Positions 49,757 through 62,302 of a DNA stretch of 64,000 bases are shown one piece after another (within the stretch, counting starts at the first letter, position 1; each line of letters starts with the position of its first letter). The notes beneath the pieces are model-generated. The model made no database searches. It was not told the origin of the DNA and worked only from the letters and a program-made list of their open reading frames with translations. Source of the stretch: Nautilus pompilius (Eukaryota > Mollusca > Cephalopoda > Nautilida > Nautilidae); NCBI GenBank assembly GCA_018389105.1, contig JACATO010000137.1:1-64000 (forward strand), given 5' to 3'. Made by a program: the position numbers and the translations under genes.

Positions 49757-50196
49757 TGTATAATACGGATTTTCTCTGTTTATTTGTAGAATTTAATTTA
49801 CTGTTTGATCCCTTAAATAGTTTTAATCTACGCGTTAACAAATAACAGACTTAAGATTATTATCTGTTCTGTACTAAAATCCTCTATATCGAGCCAAGCG
49901 ACTTTCAAAGATAGATAGAGAGACTGCGAATCTTAAAAAAACCGAAAAAATGTCGTTAATTTGTGCTTACATGATATTTACTATATTCTTCGTATTTAAT
50001 TAATATCATGTGAATACCATATAAAGATGATAATCAGTAAACATGATGTTAAAATAAAATTCTGGTTCAGCTTCAAGGTATTTGATAAAACAGAAAAAAA
50101 TAATTCAAAATACTTTTAAAAATAGAAGAGACAGGAGCTAGTTGTTGATACAAGGGTAAGTTTTTGCATCACCAGTAATTTCTAATTAAGCATGCA

Positions 50197-50748
50197 GATG
50201 AGGCTGTAATCGACGTCACATTTTTTGACCTTTTGCTCGAATGTCAAAGCATTTGACGTCGATTACAGCCTCATCTATACATCATATGACGCCGATTACA
50301 GCTTCGTCTATACATCATATGACGTCGATTACAGCCTCATCTATACATCATATGACGTCGATTACAGCCTCATCTATACAACACATGACGTCGATTACAG
50401 CCTCATCTATACATCATATGACGTCGATTACACAGCCTCAGCTATATCATATGACGTCGATTACAGCCTCATCTATACATCATATGACGTCCGATTACAG
50501 CCTCGTCTATACATAATATACGTCGATTACAGCCTCATCTATATATCATATGACGTTGATTACGCCCAGCTATATATTCATATGACGTTATTAACAGCCT
50601 CATCTATAACAACACATGACGTCGATTACAGCCTCATCTATACATCATATGACGATTGATTACATACAGCCTCATCTATACAACACATGACGTCGATTAA
50701 CAGCCTAATCTATACATCATATGACGTTGATTACAGCCTCATCTTATA
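50197..50748 (+). repeat. 33-bp minisatellite with one inverted leading unit
   Basis: About 15 head-to-tail copies of a 33-bp unit run from 50254 to 50748. The unit contains CATATGACGTCGATTACAGC followed by CTCATCTATACAT. Most copies differ by a few substitutions; three carry the ACAACACATGAC variant (units 4, 11 and 13). Later copies have one- to four-base indels. At 50197-50218 a 22-base core of the unit occurs in inverted orientation, perfectly complementary to 50254-50275, with a 35-base spacer. Because 33 is divisible by three, two + frames stay open (a 144-codon frame at 50225-50659 with a YDVDYSLIYTS period), but the indels change frame freely, arguing against coding. Confidence 0.95.
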
Positions 50749-51374
50749 CCTTTAATTAAAAATTAACGGTGCTGTAACAACAAATAGTCTCGGTTTTCCC
50801 TATTTGTTTTTGCTTAAGAATTGAAGTTCATTATTCAACACCAAATCAAAAAAAAACACACACTAAAACCCACGGGATGTAGTAAATGACTGGAAATAAA
50901 TATAAAAGCAAAACCCGCCAACGAGACAAGAGACCGGCTCGATCATCTTAATAACCCACCCTCTTCAGAAGTCATCGCAAGCCATAATAGCAGTTTGGTG
51001 GGTAATTACGTGTACCACGTGACTTCAAAAAGATTACGCGAGATCTTGTCTACTTGTTTCTGACATGCTGATGTATCGGAAAGCACTAAAACCAGTTCTT
51101 TTGTTTGTTTGTTTTATTAGAATAAACCGAAGAAAAGATTGGTCTTTTTAGTACGCTCCGATAAACTAAAGTTACAGAAAGGAATAGAAACGGGAAAAGA
51201 TGGAGTCAAAACATTTTTGCATTTATTTTCAAAGTAACCTGCGCAGTAATTTGCAGAAGAAAAAAAAAACTGTTGCAAGAACGGAAAAATTCTGACCGAC
51301 CTTAAGACTATAAAAATTAATTAATTAATACAAATAATTATAAGACAGAGAATTACTAGTTAAAGGCTACCAAC
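50749..51374. other. No gene recognised
   Basis: AT-rich unique flank of the minisatellite. Confidence 0.45.
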
Positions 51375-51560
51375 AACAGTGATGATGTTACAATTTCTGT
51401 TAACACCATGAACACGGCCATTGACGGATCTGCTCACCGACTCGGTGGCAGCCTGATGGTGTGGAGACGTATCAGGAAAAAAGGCAGCAAATTTTCACTG
51501 TAGAGAGCATAACCTTAATGGTGACGTACTAGCTATAAAAAGTGCGCTGCTAGTTCGGAT
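51375..51560 (+). pseudogene. Tc1-type transposase fragment
   Basis: A short internal piece of a Tc1-like transposase. LGGSLMVWRRIRKKG at 51441-51485 is the GGSxMVWGxIS block. After a frameshift in an A-run, NFHCREHNLNGDVLAIKSAL continues (about 51490-51550), matching the region that normally reads F-x-E-G-x-L-N-x-x-x-Y-x-x-I-L. Catalytic blocks on either side were not found, so only a fragment survives. Confidence 0.6.
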
Positions 51561-52699
51561 TAATCTTTGAGGATGGTGTGGAGAAAAGGTCTCAGAAGCA
51601 TAAGTGTTTTTTTTTTAGTAATCTATAGCAACAAAGTGAAGACAAATGATTGAACTATCCGTCTACTTAATTTAGTTTTTTTTTTTTCTGTCTCCGAATA
51701 CACGAAGTAAATGCCTTTTGGAAGACTTTGGTTGCTGACTGGATATAATTTCGGTTGTTAACCCCCTCCTACCCCCACTTTTAGGGATAAATGACAATGT
51801 TTAATCTATTCACGCTCGAGCACACGGTTCTGTTAGACAGTTGCATCAAATAGTGACTGATATTCATCGATGCCGGGATTACTTACACCGATACAGTCAG
51901 CGTTCTCCTTTAAACCCTGTTACACGAATGCATCAAACAAAGAACGGCCAAGAAAAGCCGGAGATAGAAGGGATTCTTATCGGCTTTAAAAAGAATAAAT
52001 CGTGTGTTCGTTCGTATACTGCTTGTCAGTTAGCGGGTTCATCATGGCGCCGTTGGACATCCCGTCATCGCACTTGTGAAAGTATTTATCTTCGGAGCAA
52101 GTGATTGCTGAACAAAACCAAAAGGACGAAACCCGTGGCTCATAAGGAGATAATGACCACTAAGGGGTCGGCCAGTAATCTTTGCTCACCTATCTTGCTT
52201 TAGATTAAACGTCCCCTTCGTAAAAGAGGCTGATTTAGCATCGAAGGATGAAACTGCGTAAAAAAGAAAAAATGTAAGACTTATCAACGCTGTGACTTTA
52301 AAGCGAGAGAAGAGTAAATCCTTTGTTCACATGTGGCGACCGGACACTCCGCGCCCTTATCGGGGTCTCTCCGCCAGGACTGAGGGGCGGAAAGTCGGCC
52401 CGCGGCTCACGAGAGACCGTCGATACTGGACGGGGGTTCGATACAATTTTTAAAAAGATATCGCTTTATTCATTTGGGCTCTGGAAGGCTGTCCTCCCTT
52501 CTCCCCCGCCTGCTTTAATTTGCATTCGCCCTTTTCGTTTATTTGTTGCTGTTGTTTTTAATCTCGGACGGAATTAAAAAAAAATTAACTTTCCTCGCTC
52601 GTTGTCACTTTTCGCGGAGGCCCCCGACTTCGTTAACGGCTTTTATTCTATGGTTACCAACCGAACATAAACCGTCGCAGGACGAACGAAAATATTTTT

Positions 52700-52702
<3 letters not shown>
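51561..52702. other. No gene recognised
   Basis: Unique sequence. Frames at 51841-52104 (87 codons) and 52323-52577 (84 codons) on + are unassigned. The GC-rich patch at 52330-52445 ends with GGGGTTCGATAC, a B-box-like string without a convincing A box. Confidence 0.4.
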
Positions 52703-52742
<40 letters not shown>

Positions 52743-52788
52743 AGGATGGATGAAATACAAAAAAAAGGAAAATGAATTGCAGAGAGAG

Positions 52789-52829
<41 letters not shown>

Positions 52830-52905
52830 AGAGAGAAGAGAGCGAGAGAGAGAGAGAGAGAGAGATATGGATGGATGGATGGAATACAACAGGAATAATG
52901 AGTAC

Positions 52906-52939
<34 letters not shown>

Positions 52940-53090
52940 CGAGAGAGCGAGTATGGATGGATGGATGGAATACAAAAGGAATAATGATACTACAGAGAGA
53001 GAGAGAAGAGAGAGAGAGAGAGCGAGAGAGAGAGAGAGATCGCGCGACAGGAGAGCTAGAGAGAGCGAGGAGAGGAGAGCGAGAGAGAGC
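52703..53090. repeat. Higher-order (GA)n array with embedded GGAT-containing modules
   Basis: Long GA tracts are interrupted three times by a related module: GGATGGATG...AATACAA...GGAAAATGA at 52739-52775, then two closer copies at 52867-52906 and 52952-52994 reading ATGGATGGATGGAATACAA followed by AGGAATAATGA. The unit (module plus GA tract) is about 90-125 bp. The 202-codon + frame across it is Glu/Arg-rich and an artefact. Confidence 0.93.
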
Positions 53091-53436
53091 AGTTAGCAGT
53101 ATTTTCTGTTTTACCTCCGCAACATTTTATTTGATTTTGTCTGTTTTCTAAAGACCATCGGCTCTGATATTTCAGAGCGAATTATGACTCTGCTTCCTAA
53201 GATGAGAAACTTATCCATCTTACTCTTATGTACTCCGTCGCCCCGCCCCCCTTTCTCCTGTCTGTATCTCGATCTAGCTGCGCGCTTCCGCTTGTCTTAC
53301 AATTAATTTGTGTATTCTTATTTCTAATGCTAACAGTTCTAACCGTGATGTTTGTGGCGGTTGATGCTAAATAGATAGATTAAATACTCTGAATTAAATA
53401 GATACAGTATAGTTTTATTATTCAAGGTGCGCTTTA
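53091..53436. other. No gene recognised
   Basis: Short unique interval between two arrays; no coding or RNA feature. Confidence 0.5.
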
Positions 53437-53506
53437 ATTATTATTATTATTATTATGATTATTATTATTATATTATTAGTATTATTATTATTATTATTAG
53501 ATATTA

Positions 53507-53540
<34 letters not shown>

Positions 53541-53551
53541 TTATTATTATA
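53437..53551. repeat. (ATT)n microsatellite, interrupted
   Basis: ATT units with several substitutions and phase slips (for example near 53457, 53470 and 53500). Confidence 0.93.
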
Positions 53552-56500
53552 CACTAGACATCTTTGATATTGAGTAGGATTTGGGACGTTCGGTGGAGCC
53601 AATCCCTGTCCGTTCGTAAATCTCCTGTCCGAACCACGATAAAATTGATCGCCCTGATTTTTCATAATATAAATTTGGCGAATATCTAATGTGTCTGAAC
53701 TAGAAAAGAAAAAAGAAACCCACAAAAAAACAACACAAACCGGGCGGCTGTAAGAAAAAGACTGATTTATCCCAGTTCATGGTGCCAAAATATCGAACTG
53801 ATTAAAACCTAAATATTTCTTTAATAAAAAAAAAAAAAGTGACAACCAATATTGGTTACAGAGAATTTAAAATGTGTCTGCGATAGCTTAGCTCTCGTCT
53901 AGCCCCTGACGTCATCGAGAAACGGTTCAGGAAAAATCGATGGCATGGCGATAGATCCCGATCTATTTTCCTCGGTAGTTTTATAAAGTTGAAAACAAAA
54001 TTCTAAAACGTATCAGTCGTTCGATGAGATCGGTGGTTGATCACAGTCCCGATTTCTATTTTTTCTTCTTCCTGATTCTGTCAGTTTCTTCTTTTAGTTT
54101 ACATTTACATACGTTAAAGCTGTAACCCTTTCACCCCTGACTAGCCACTGAAAATCTTATACCAGACTAACGTACAATTAATTTAAATTTTCTTCAACAA
54201 TTTATATTGTTTTCAGGTTTAACAAATAATTTTTTATTCCTTCGTAAATAAGTATCATAGAAATAAATGTGTATATATATAATAATATATATTATATATA
54301 TTAAAAAAGGTTTTTAAATAAGATTTTATTTGAAAAAAGAGAAAGACATGCATAACAATCAATAATCCGAACTTATTTTTCCTTGTTTGTTGCCTTTTTT
54401 TTTTTTAATTCCGACCAGGTTAATGTCTAAATTTAAAGATCCTTCTTTACCATTGATTCTAATTCGTAGGGCTCAGTCGTTCTCTCCGCTCCAAGAGTTA
54501 TCGCCCGGTTTTAATTAGAGTTCGCTCTCTCGGTCTTTTGAAGTACTTTCATGCAAGAACAAGAACTGGCACACTTTCAAAAGGGAGAAAGTGAAAGGAA
54601 GAACACACTCACGGAGTATAAAATCTCCAGTAAACAGGCGAAAACAGTCAACGGGACTTCGCCATCATACATATAAAGATTTTTTTTTTTTTTAAAAAAT
54701 AAATAAAAATGTTCTTCATTAATACTGCACGACATCGGCATCAAGAGTCCTCAAAACACCTCCAACTTCTCTCTTGAATTCACTCTCTCCCCGGATCCGC
54801 TTTGACAATTAACGACAATCGATAACCTATAAGCAAAACTTGGAATTAGACCACTTGAGTATTATTTCAAGTCACAGCTGCCAACATATGCCAGCCGAAT
54901 CCTGGACGGCGGGGCGCAACTTAACAGCCGCTGTCACCTTTGAATATGCTCAGAGGAGGTTTGGAAGAAAAAATAAGTTCAAAAATAAATCTTGTTGAAT
55001 TTTTAGATTTCATCTAGGGGTGGCTATTAACTTACTGTTTAGTTAGTTACAGGACACGTAAAATACCCTTAATATTAGCTATACGTATGTCTTTTAAGGA
55101 TCTGCTGTTTGTTGATGCTCTGGTTACGCATATGCATATACATTTGGCTTTCGCTGATGAGTGATTCAAATAAAATCACCAATTTACATAATTTTATGTC
55201 GACTTTAAAAATACCAAAAAAAAATGTAATTAGAGTTATATGAGACTAGCTATAAAACACCGCCAAGGAATACTGACAGTTAGTAGAAACAGAAATAGTT
55301 GAGACCTTCGCGCGATTTCTTTAGCTCATTTAAAAATCATTGAGATTACACTTAATAAAACGTACCTTCGCGAGTTCCTTTTTAATTATATTTCTGTTTG
55401 TTTTATTTTTATTTTATGAATACAAATTCTGTTCCTATTTACAGCACCGCAGTGCTTCGCACACGAATCAACCGTGAGAGTAATCTATCCCACGAGATTA
55501 GCCGATTGAAAACACTCTCACCTCTTATCCGCTAACTGAACCGGTGTGGCCGAGAAATTAGATGGAGGAAGGATAAGATACATTTTTGCTATCTCTAGCA
55601 CTTGGAATTACCAATCGTATTCACAGAGAAGTAAGACGGATACCTTTGACTGCAGAAGACTGCCACAAACGTGAATGGTAAAGGTTTTCGAACGAAACGC
55701 CAACCGGAAATAGAATTCTATCAGTCTCCCAGATCCTATTGACATAAGTTTTTTTGGTTTATTTTTTCGTTAGCCACGCAAAAGCTTTTATTACGGTCTG
55801 TTTTATCGAAATACATATGAAGTACGAAGATACAATATCGAACGGAGTTTACAGATGACATCAGATTCAACGTGATACTGTATCTTGCTCTTGCTGAATT
55901 GATATATAAGCAAAGCAATTAGCAACGATCTTTTAAAAGCTGAGATGGAATACACTGCTATTATTTTAACAATTTGCGTCGTATCATACATACTACTAGA
56001 AGAAGCCTTCTTTGCAAATAATTAGTTACTGGAAAATGACAGTAGTTTTTGTTTATCGTTTGTGAACTCTGAAGGCAAGTTTATTTCATTGGCTACAGGG
56101 CGGATCTTATACAAGGTACCCCCTAGAAAAGAAAAGATTTGCATTATCAGCAAATGCCGCTGGTAACTTATTCCACTCTTTACAATCTTATTACTAATAT
56201 GGCAAGCAGTACTGATACTTTAACCGGTTTATATTTATGACCTCTAGGATTTTTGACGAAAGAGAGAAAAGGAATTTGTTGCTGAAACCCCCTTTCAGGT
56301 CTTTCCACCGGGTGCGCGATATCCATACTATGTAACTCGGATCGTCTTGCATGATCTGAGTCTATGCTGAACTCTTTCTAATGGCTCATTAGTCTTTCTT
56401 AAATGGAAACATCGCCTCTGCATAGGACATTCACGGTGTGAATCACCAGAATTTCTATGGTTTTATGCTTGCGACTTTTCCCGCTCTCTTTTTATTCATA

Positions 56501-57548
56501 GATGGTGGAAGGTGAGGAATTGGGAGGACATCGGGTAGTTACTAGTGAAAGGAAATAGATCAGTATGGCCTCACAGGTTAAAACTTCGAAATAAATATAG
56601 GGAAATATGAATAACAACGATGTTCGTTTCAATATCTGTATTTTTTTTTTTTAACCTTTGTGTGTTGTTCACTTTACCTGTAATCTTCTGAATCTTCTGC
56701 TTGGACTTCGATTTAGTACAACCGCCGCAAAATCAGGTTAACCCTTTAAATATCAGAAATGACAAAATAGGAAACAGAGATGGATGGCACACATTGGTCG
56801 ATTATTTATTTGTCGCAAAGAACGTGCAATTATTAGGGAAGATGACAGGGTTAGCTGAAATGTAGATAGTAGGACCCGGCATGTGGGGAAACAGCAAACT
56901 GCTACTACAGAAGGCGAATTTGTTGCCGGTAGTTGTTTCTGGTGGCATTGTCGGACAGTCTAAAACTCCTGCGGCCTGATAATACTTAGGCGAGTTCGTG
57001 TCTCCTCGTAATGCTGGAGCTGAACTAAAGTGTGGCTTCTGTCACGAAAAATATAAATAAAGAAAGAAAGATTATATCGTTAATATTAGTCGGTAGTTGC
57101 TGCTTTGCTAATAAATCACTCTGCAGTAAAGGGAGGGGAAAAAAGGGGGGGTTAAGATTGTCATATAAGAACAGAGCCGCTCACAAGTCGACTCTCGCTG
57201 TCAACAGGCTTCTCGTAGTAAGGGCGTAAACATGGCGGAAGGAACCGGAAAGAAATAAAAATGAAATAAACGGAAAATAAAGTAAGCCTCACCTGAGATA
57301 AATGCGCAACCAAGAACTGTAAATGTATTTACGATATCCAAAAGAATCAGGCCATTAACTTTCGTTCGCGTTGTTCTGTTGAAACGCGGAGCTTTGTTTC
57401 CGGTGGATAGAACTGCTTATTATTTTCCATTTTATTGCGAATTATAGAAGGGGAAAAAAAAACGATTTAAGGAAAACAATATTTATATTTTTATCTTTCA
57501 GTGAATTTCTGCTAACAGAAGAATTACTTTAAATTTACGATGTAAACA
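53552..57548. other. No gene recognised
   Basis: AT-rich unique sequence. A full CRE lies at 53907-53914 and an AT-rich self-complementary patch at 54272-54302. At about 55640-55735 (+) the string RRIPLTAEDCHKREW is faintly like the linker of Tc1 transposases, but I did not find a catalytic block. Around 57225-57420 there are ATGGCGG and two CCGGAA/TTCCGG ETS-like sites, with no visible first exon. Confidence 0.4.
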
Positions 57549-57606
<58 letters not shown>

Positions 57607-57611
57607 TAATA

Positions 57612-57673
<62 letters not shown>
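57549..57673. repeat. (AAT)n microsatellite
   Basis: About 40 AAT units with two phase slips near 57605-57612. Confidence 0.95.
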
Positions 57674-57675
<2 letters not shown>

Positions 57676-58092
57676 GTAATTAGTTCTGTTTTTATTTAGC
57701 GAAGGTAAAGGAACTAAGCGGCTAAATGGCTTGAAAGTGATTACCTGTTGTAGCTTTCTCTGGCGGGAGGCAAGTGGCGGCTCCGAAAGGATGCTCGTGG
57801 ATTTTCATCAGGATGGCAAAGCTTTTCGTTTGAAGATTTCTCTCGTCTCCTGCGGAGCACTAATTTAGGGAAAAACCAGAAACAACACAAAGCAAGGTAT
57901 TGTTCGTCTTTAAAAAAATACGGGCCAAATAATCTGCGGATTATTGCATGCGAACACACATCGTTCTCTCCTTCCTCCCCAGCTCACAAGGCCGGTACTT
58001 CTACGTCGTAAAAGGAATGCAAAACAAGCTTCTCTTTATTATTAATAATTTACTAATAATGTTTTTGTGTTGCTATAAATGTTACCATATAG

Positions 58093-58099
<7 letters not shown>
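57674..58099. other. No gene recognised
   Basis: Short unique interval between AAT and ATT arrays. The frames entering the neighbouring array are artefacts. Confidence 0.5.
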
Positions 58100-58191
<92 letters not shown>

Positions 58192-58205
58192 TATTATTAT
58201 TATTA

Positions 58206-58272
<67 letters not shown>

Positions 58273-58290
58273 TTATTATTATTATATTAT
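58100..58290. repeat. (ATT)n microsatellite, long
   Basis: About 60 ATT units, with phase slips near 58189, 58206 and 58273. This array is the reverse complement type of the AAT array 430 bp upstream, so the two could pair as an imperfect inverted repeat. Confidence 0.95.
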
Positions 58291-61200
58291 AGAATTGTCT
58301 CATAATAAGTTATATTATTAATAATGCATTTACGAAGTGATCCTATAAATTACTGGGAATTGTAAAGCTTGTATTACGACCACAATCTGCTTTGTGCTTA
58401 TATAGTAGTAAATCACTAAATACGAATCTGCTGTCTAGTTATCAGTGGTTTTATCCCCACAACGTGACTACCAATTAACTATTTCACTTCAAGGTGCACT
58501 GAACAAGTAGAAAGAAAATATTTTCTTGTTTCTGTAGCCTGTGATATAAATGTAGCCGAATTTTTTTTATCCTTCTAGTCTATTGTTATACTCTATACTG
58601 TAGCATTCCATGTTCTCACTGTTTTGAAATAAACACACGCACCCGTACACTTATACTTGTCAAGTAACTTTTGGTGTTTTTATATATATATATTGACAGC
58701 TTAATAAAGTGCATATATACATGAAAATTATCTGCATTTACTGATAAAAACAGACCTAAACGATATTTACTGACATTCGCTCTGTGTATACCTGTGTGCG
58801 CGTGAATGAGTTCATGATTCTGTTTGTACACTGGATTGTCGTTTGAGATTTCAAATATTTTTACAACATATTGTATTGTATTTTTGAGGTGGGGGTTTGA
58901 TCAGAGGAAATGCAGTATTTCCTAAAATGATACAGGTACTTACCTGTAGCCTAGTAAACAAGTGTGTATACATCTTTTTGGGACACCGGGTAATTTTGTT
59001 TTTGTTTTATTCCGTGATTCTTGAATTTTTATTCTCTTTAAAATGGTTGAATCCTTCGGAAGAAAAGACCACTTAAGACAGAGAAGATACAACGAACTAT
59101 CCTTGGCCTTTTTTTTTACGGCAAATAAAGAGGAATTCGGTAATAACCAAGAGACAGTGTACTTCTTTTATTTATTTATTTCTATTAAAAGTGAATGAGA
59201 AATATAATAATTTTTTTTAAGGTTTCTCCTGATGAAAAAATGTAAATTAAATAAAATCATTTTAGTACATAAATGCCTTAGAAAGATAATTAAACGAAGA
59301 GATTGACAAAAACAAGTGGTATCTAAAAGAAAAACAAAATAAAGAGGCTTAATTTCTATATATATACTAATTTCTGGCTGAGGGGAATTAATTTAGTATT
59401 TCTTATAAATAGTCTAAGCCATTAAAAAAACTTATTTCTGTTCACTTGCTCCATTGTTGAATAATTTTATATACATCATCACTGGGCACTACTTTGTAAT
59501 TTAGTTACTTAATTATTTCTACTTATTATTTGTTTGTAATGAACGCTCTTTCAGACGCTCAACGCGATGGCTGTTTATCTAAAATAAAATTTTATAATAT
59601 TAAGAAGGAAAATAGGAATGGAAATAATTGTTCTTTTAGTGTCTAACTTCTTAAATTAGTTCTTCTAAAATATAGTTGTGACGCATTTATTATTACCCGT
59701 TAGCTTACAAGCAGTTACGGCTTTCAGTTTTCAGCCTACAAAAATAATAGATGATTCATAGTCACAGGCGCTTATCTCCCTTTAATATTTTTTTTTTTCT
59801 TTCCAACACGCGGCGCCCCCTGCTAGCGCTTTCTTCAGTCCGACGACAGGACAGTTTGCCTCGTAGCTGAAGTGTAGCATTTCAAATCACATTTCAAAAC
59901 CACGTTGCCATTTTAGGCTCTAAAAAAATGTCTTAGCTATTAACATTTTAAAGCCACCATTAGAACTTAATATTAAAGGCAGTTCATTGGCAAATCTTTT
60001 CGTTAGTTTGTCCTGTAAAAATAGCTGACAGTGCGTGAAGGAGTTTAAATAATAACTGTTTTAGCTAATTAACAACAAAAACAATAACAAGCTTGTCACT
60101 CAGATCCTACGCTTTCCTCTCCGTGTCTAATTTATTACATCTTCTTTTATATCTGTGACATCAGCACGCAATGGGAACCGAAATGAAAATGCATATTTTC
60201 ATTGATAATTCTAAGAATGGACAATATTTAGAAATTCTGATTCTTGAGAAAACGGCAAACAGCAAAAAACAAAAAACAAAAAACGAAAAAGAAAACGACT
60301 GACGAGTTCTACACAATTTGCGAAGTTAATCTATACTTGAACCAAAATTAAAGTTTAGCGTAAAACTCCATAGAACCTGATAAAAAAAAAATATGGTTTG
60401 ACCGATTAAACTAAGTGTATAACTGAACTTAACTTTTCTGTTCTTGCGCCCTCTAATAATACTGATTCCCAATTAGTGGGTATCATGACATTTAATTTTC
60501 TTCAATGTTAAAGTTAACGCAATACACTGTAGATACTAGAATGTTTTCAGCTGCAATAGGAAATCTTAACGCAACCTCGGTTAAATCTGTTCTGCTTTAA
60601 ACTTAGAAAATCTGCAGCATCAAGATTTAAATAAATAGAATTAAATCTGAAATAAATCGAAATGGTAAACTGATGCGAAACATAAATTCCATTTTAAAAA
60701 TTTGTTTAGCTAAACCATGTCCGTATACTGACAGGCTGCATTTTCGATAAGAAACCCGTCATAGAGATGTTACAAATATGGTTCAGAGTAATTTGTTTGA
60801 CATCTAAATTAAAGTTTAGCTCAGTTTTATCTGCTTAATTACTTTCTGGTAACCTTATGAACGTTTATCAATGAAAGTAAATTGGAAAGTAAATAAATAG
60901 ATAAGTTGGTGGTAAATTACAAAAAAATGCTTTTTAAATACACAAAGTAGCATTTGAATATTGGTCAAACGTTACATTAATAAATTAATTTTTAAAAACA
61001 GAAGGATTTTTTTGAAAAGAGGAATTAGTTTAATTAATAACTTCTAAAGACAAACAGCCTATTTCAAACTTAATTTACTGTTTCATTTGCCAATTCAAAT
61101 TCAATTTCTTTTATTTTAATTTGTGCTTCAATTTTTAAATAAATTTTATTTATTAATTTAAAAATAAAATGAAAAAACTGTATGAAATACATAAATAAAA

Positions 61201-61698
61201 CAAATTAAAAATTAACCTTTTTGTTTTTTTCTATTTAACTTCTTGAAAGATGATCCGCTGCTAATAGTAGTAGCATTTTTCTTGATTTATCACATGAAAA
61301 TAACCGACATAATTCAACTGAAATTAGATGAAAAGGTAAAAGTGACACTAGAAAACTCACTGTACTTACTGACAGAAAATATAAATGATGCAGATTCTCA
61401 TTAAAGATATAGATTCTACACTTTACTACAGAGGTTTAACTCCTAAATTTATTTGAGAATAATTGAAAATGTTTTAAATAAAATTTTATACGAGATTTTC
61501 TCCATATAAAAAACAAAATGAATTTATCCGAATCTGATATTTTCTCTTTCTGTTCAATCTACGTTTATAGAACGGAATGGTATACTCAGTAAGTTCATCT
61601 GATTTGTTGTTTGTTATTATTCAAAACCTTTTATAGAAATTAATTTTAGTACATATTTTATCAGTAAACCACCGTGCTAAATTTTGGACAGCTTTTAA
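58291..61698. other. Very AT-rich stretch, no gene recognised
   Basis: No frame over 71 codons and no recognised element. A short (AT)n lies at 58681-58692, and the dyad ACAGGTA-CT-TACCTGT at 58932-58947 is a small perfect hairpin. Confidence 0.5.
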
Positions 61699-61706
61699 AT
61701 AATAAT

Positions 61707-61772
<66 letters not shown>

Positions 61773-61773
61773 A

Positions 61774-61848
<75 letters not shown>

Positions 61849-61862
61849 GAATAATATAATAA
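61699..61862. repeat. Compound (AAC)n-(AAT)n array
   Basis: Two AAT units, then about 22 AAC units (to 61771), then about 30 AAT units with two late interruptions. It has the same order as the array at 13422. Frames read poly-Asn then poly-Ile. Confidence 0.95.
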
Positions 61863-62302
61863 TCTTCAATTTAAAATTTGGCCTTATAATGAAATAATAT
61901 TACTACTGTTGAGATCCTAAAGGAAAAGTGTGATTAGCTTGGTTGCTTTAAATGGTGGAGACAGACATTAAAGAAAAGAATTCAAATAATTAACTTTTTA
62001 GATAAATGCATAAATAAATAGTGAGAAAAATGTGAAAAAGTCTTCCACATTAAATTTTCAAAGTTGTAATAATTTAACGGTACTTCATAAGAATTTATTT
62101 ATTATAAATAAATGTAAACGAATAAATTTGAGCTTTAAAAAGCAAACTGAATTGACCAAATAGAAGGCATCATTGCAGATTTTTATTATTATTATTATTA
62201 TTAAAAGCAGAAGAAAATATCATTATTAATAAGATAACACTCAGAAAGTTCAATGATCACTTTTGGTTAGCGAAAATTATGCGAATTATATCAAACACAA
62301 TC
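61863..62302. other. No gene recognised
   Basis: AT-rich; a short ATT tract lies at 62181-62202. Confidence 0.5.

Noticed and set aside
50225..50659. 144-codon open frame with an 11-residue period across the 33-bp minisatellite
   Set aside because: The unit length is divisible by three, so frames stay open automatically. Several units carry one- to four-base indels, and a second frame is open over the same stretch, so there is no sign of selection on the frame.
52383..52445. Possible tRNA-like sequence with a GGGTTCGATAC B-box-like string
   Set aside because: The putative A box is poor and no cloverleaf can be drawn by eye.
52543..53151. 202-codon Glu/Arg-rich frame
   Set aside because: It is the translation of a GA microsatellite with GGAT modules; the complementary strand is open too (Ser-Leu runs).
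55547..55735. tRNA-like GTGTGGCCGAGAAATTAG followed by a Tc1-linker-like frame (RRIPLTAEDCHKREW)
   Set aside because: No B box at the correct spacing, and no catalytic Tc1 block near; each likeness alone is too weak.
57948..58321. Frames of poly-Ile, poly-Tyr and poly-Leu
   Set aside because: They are direct translations of an ATT array in its three frames.
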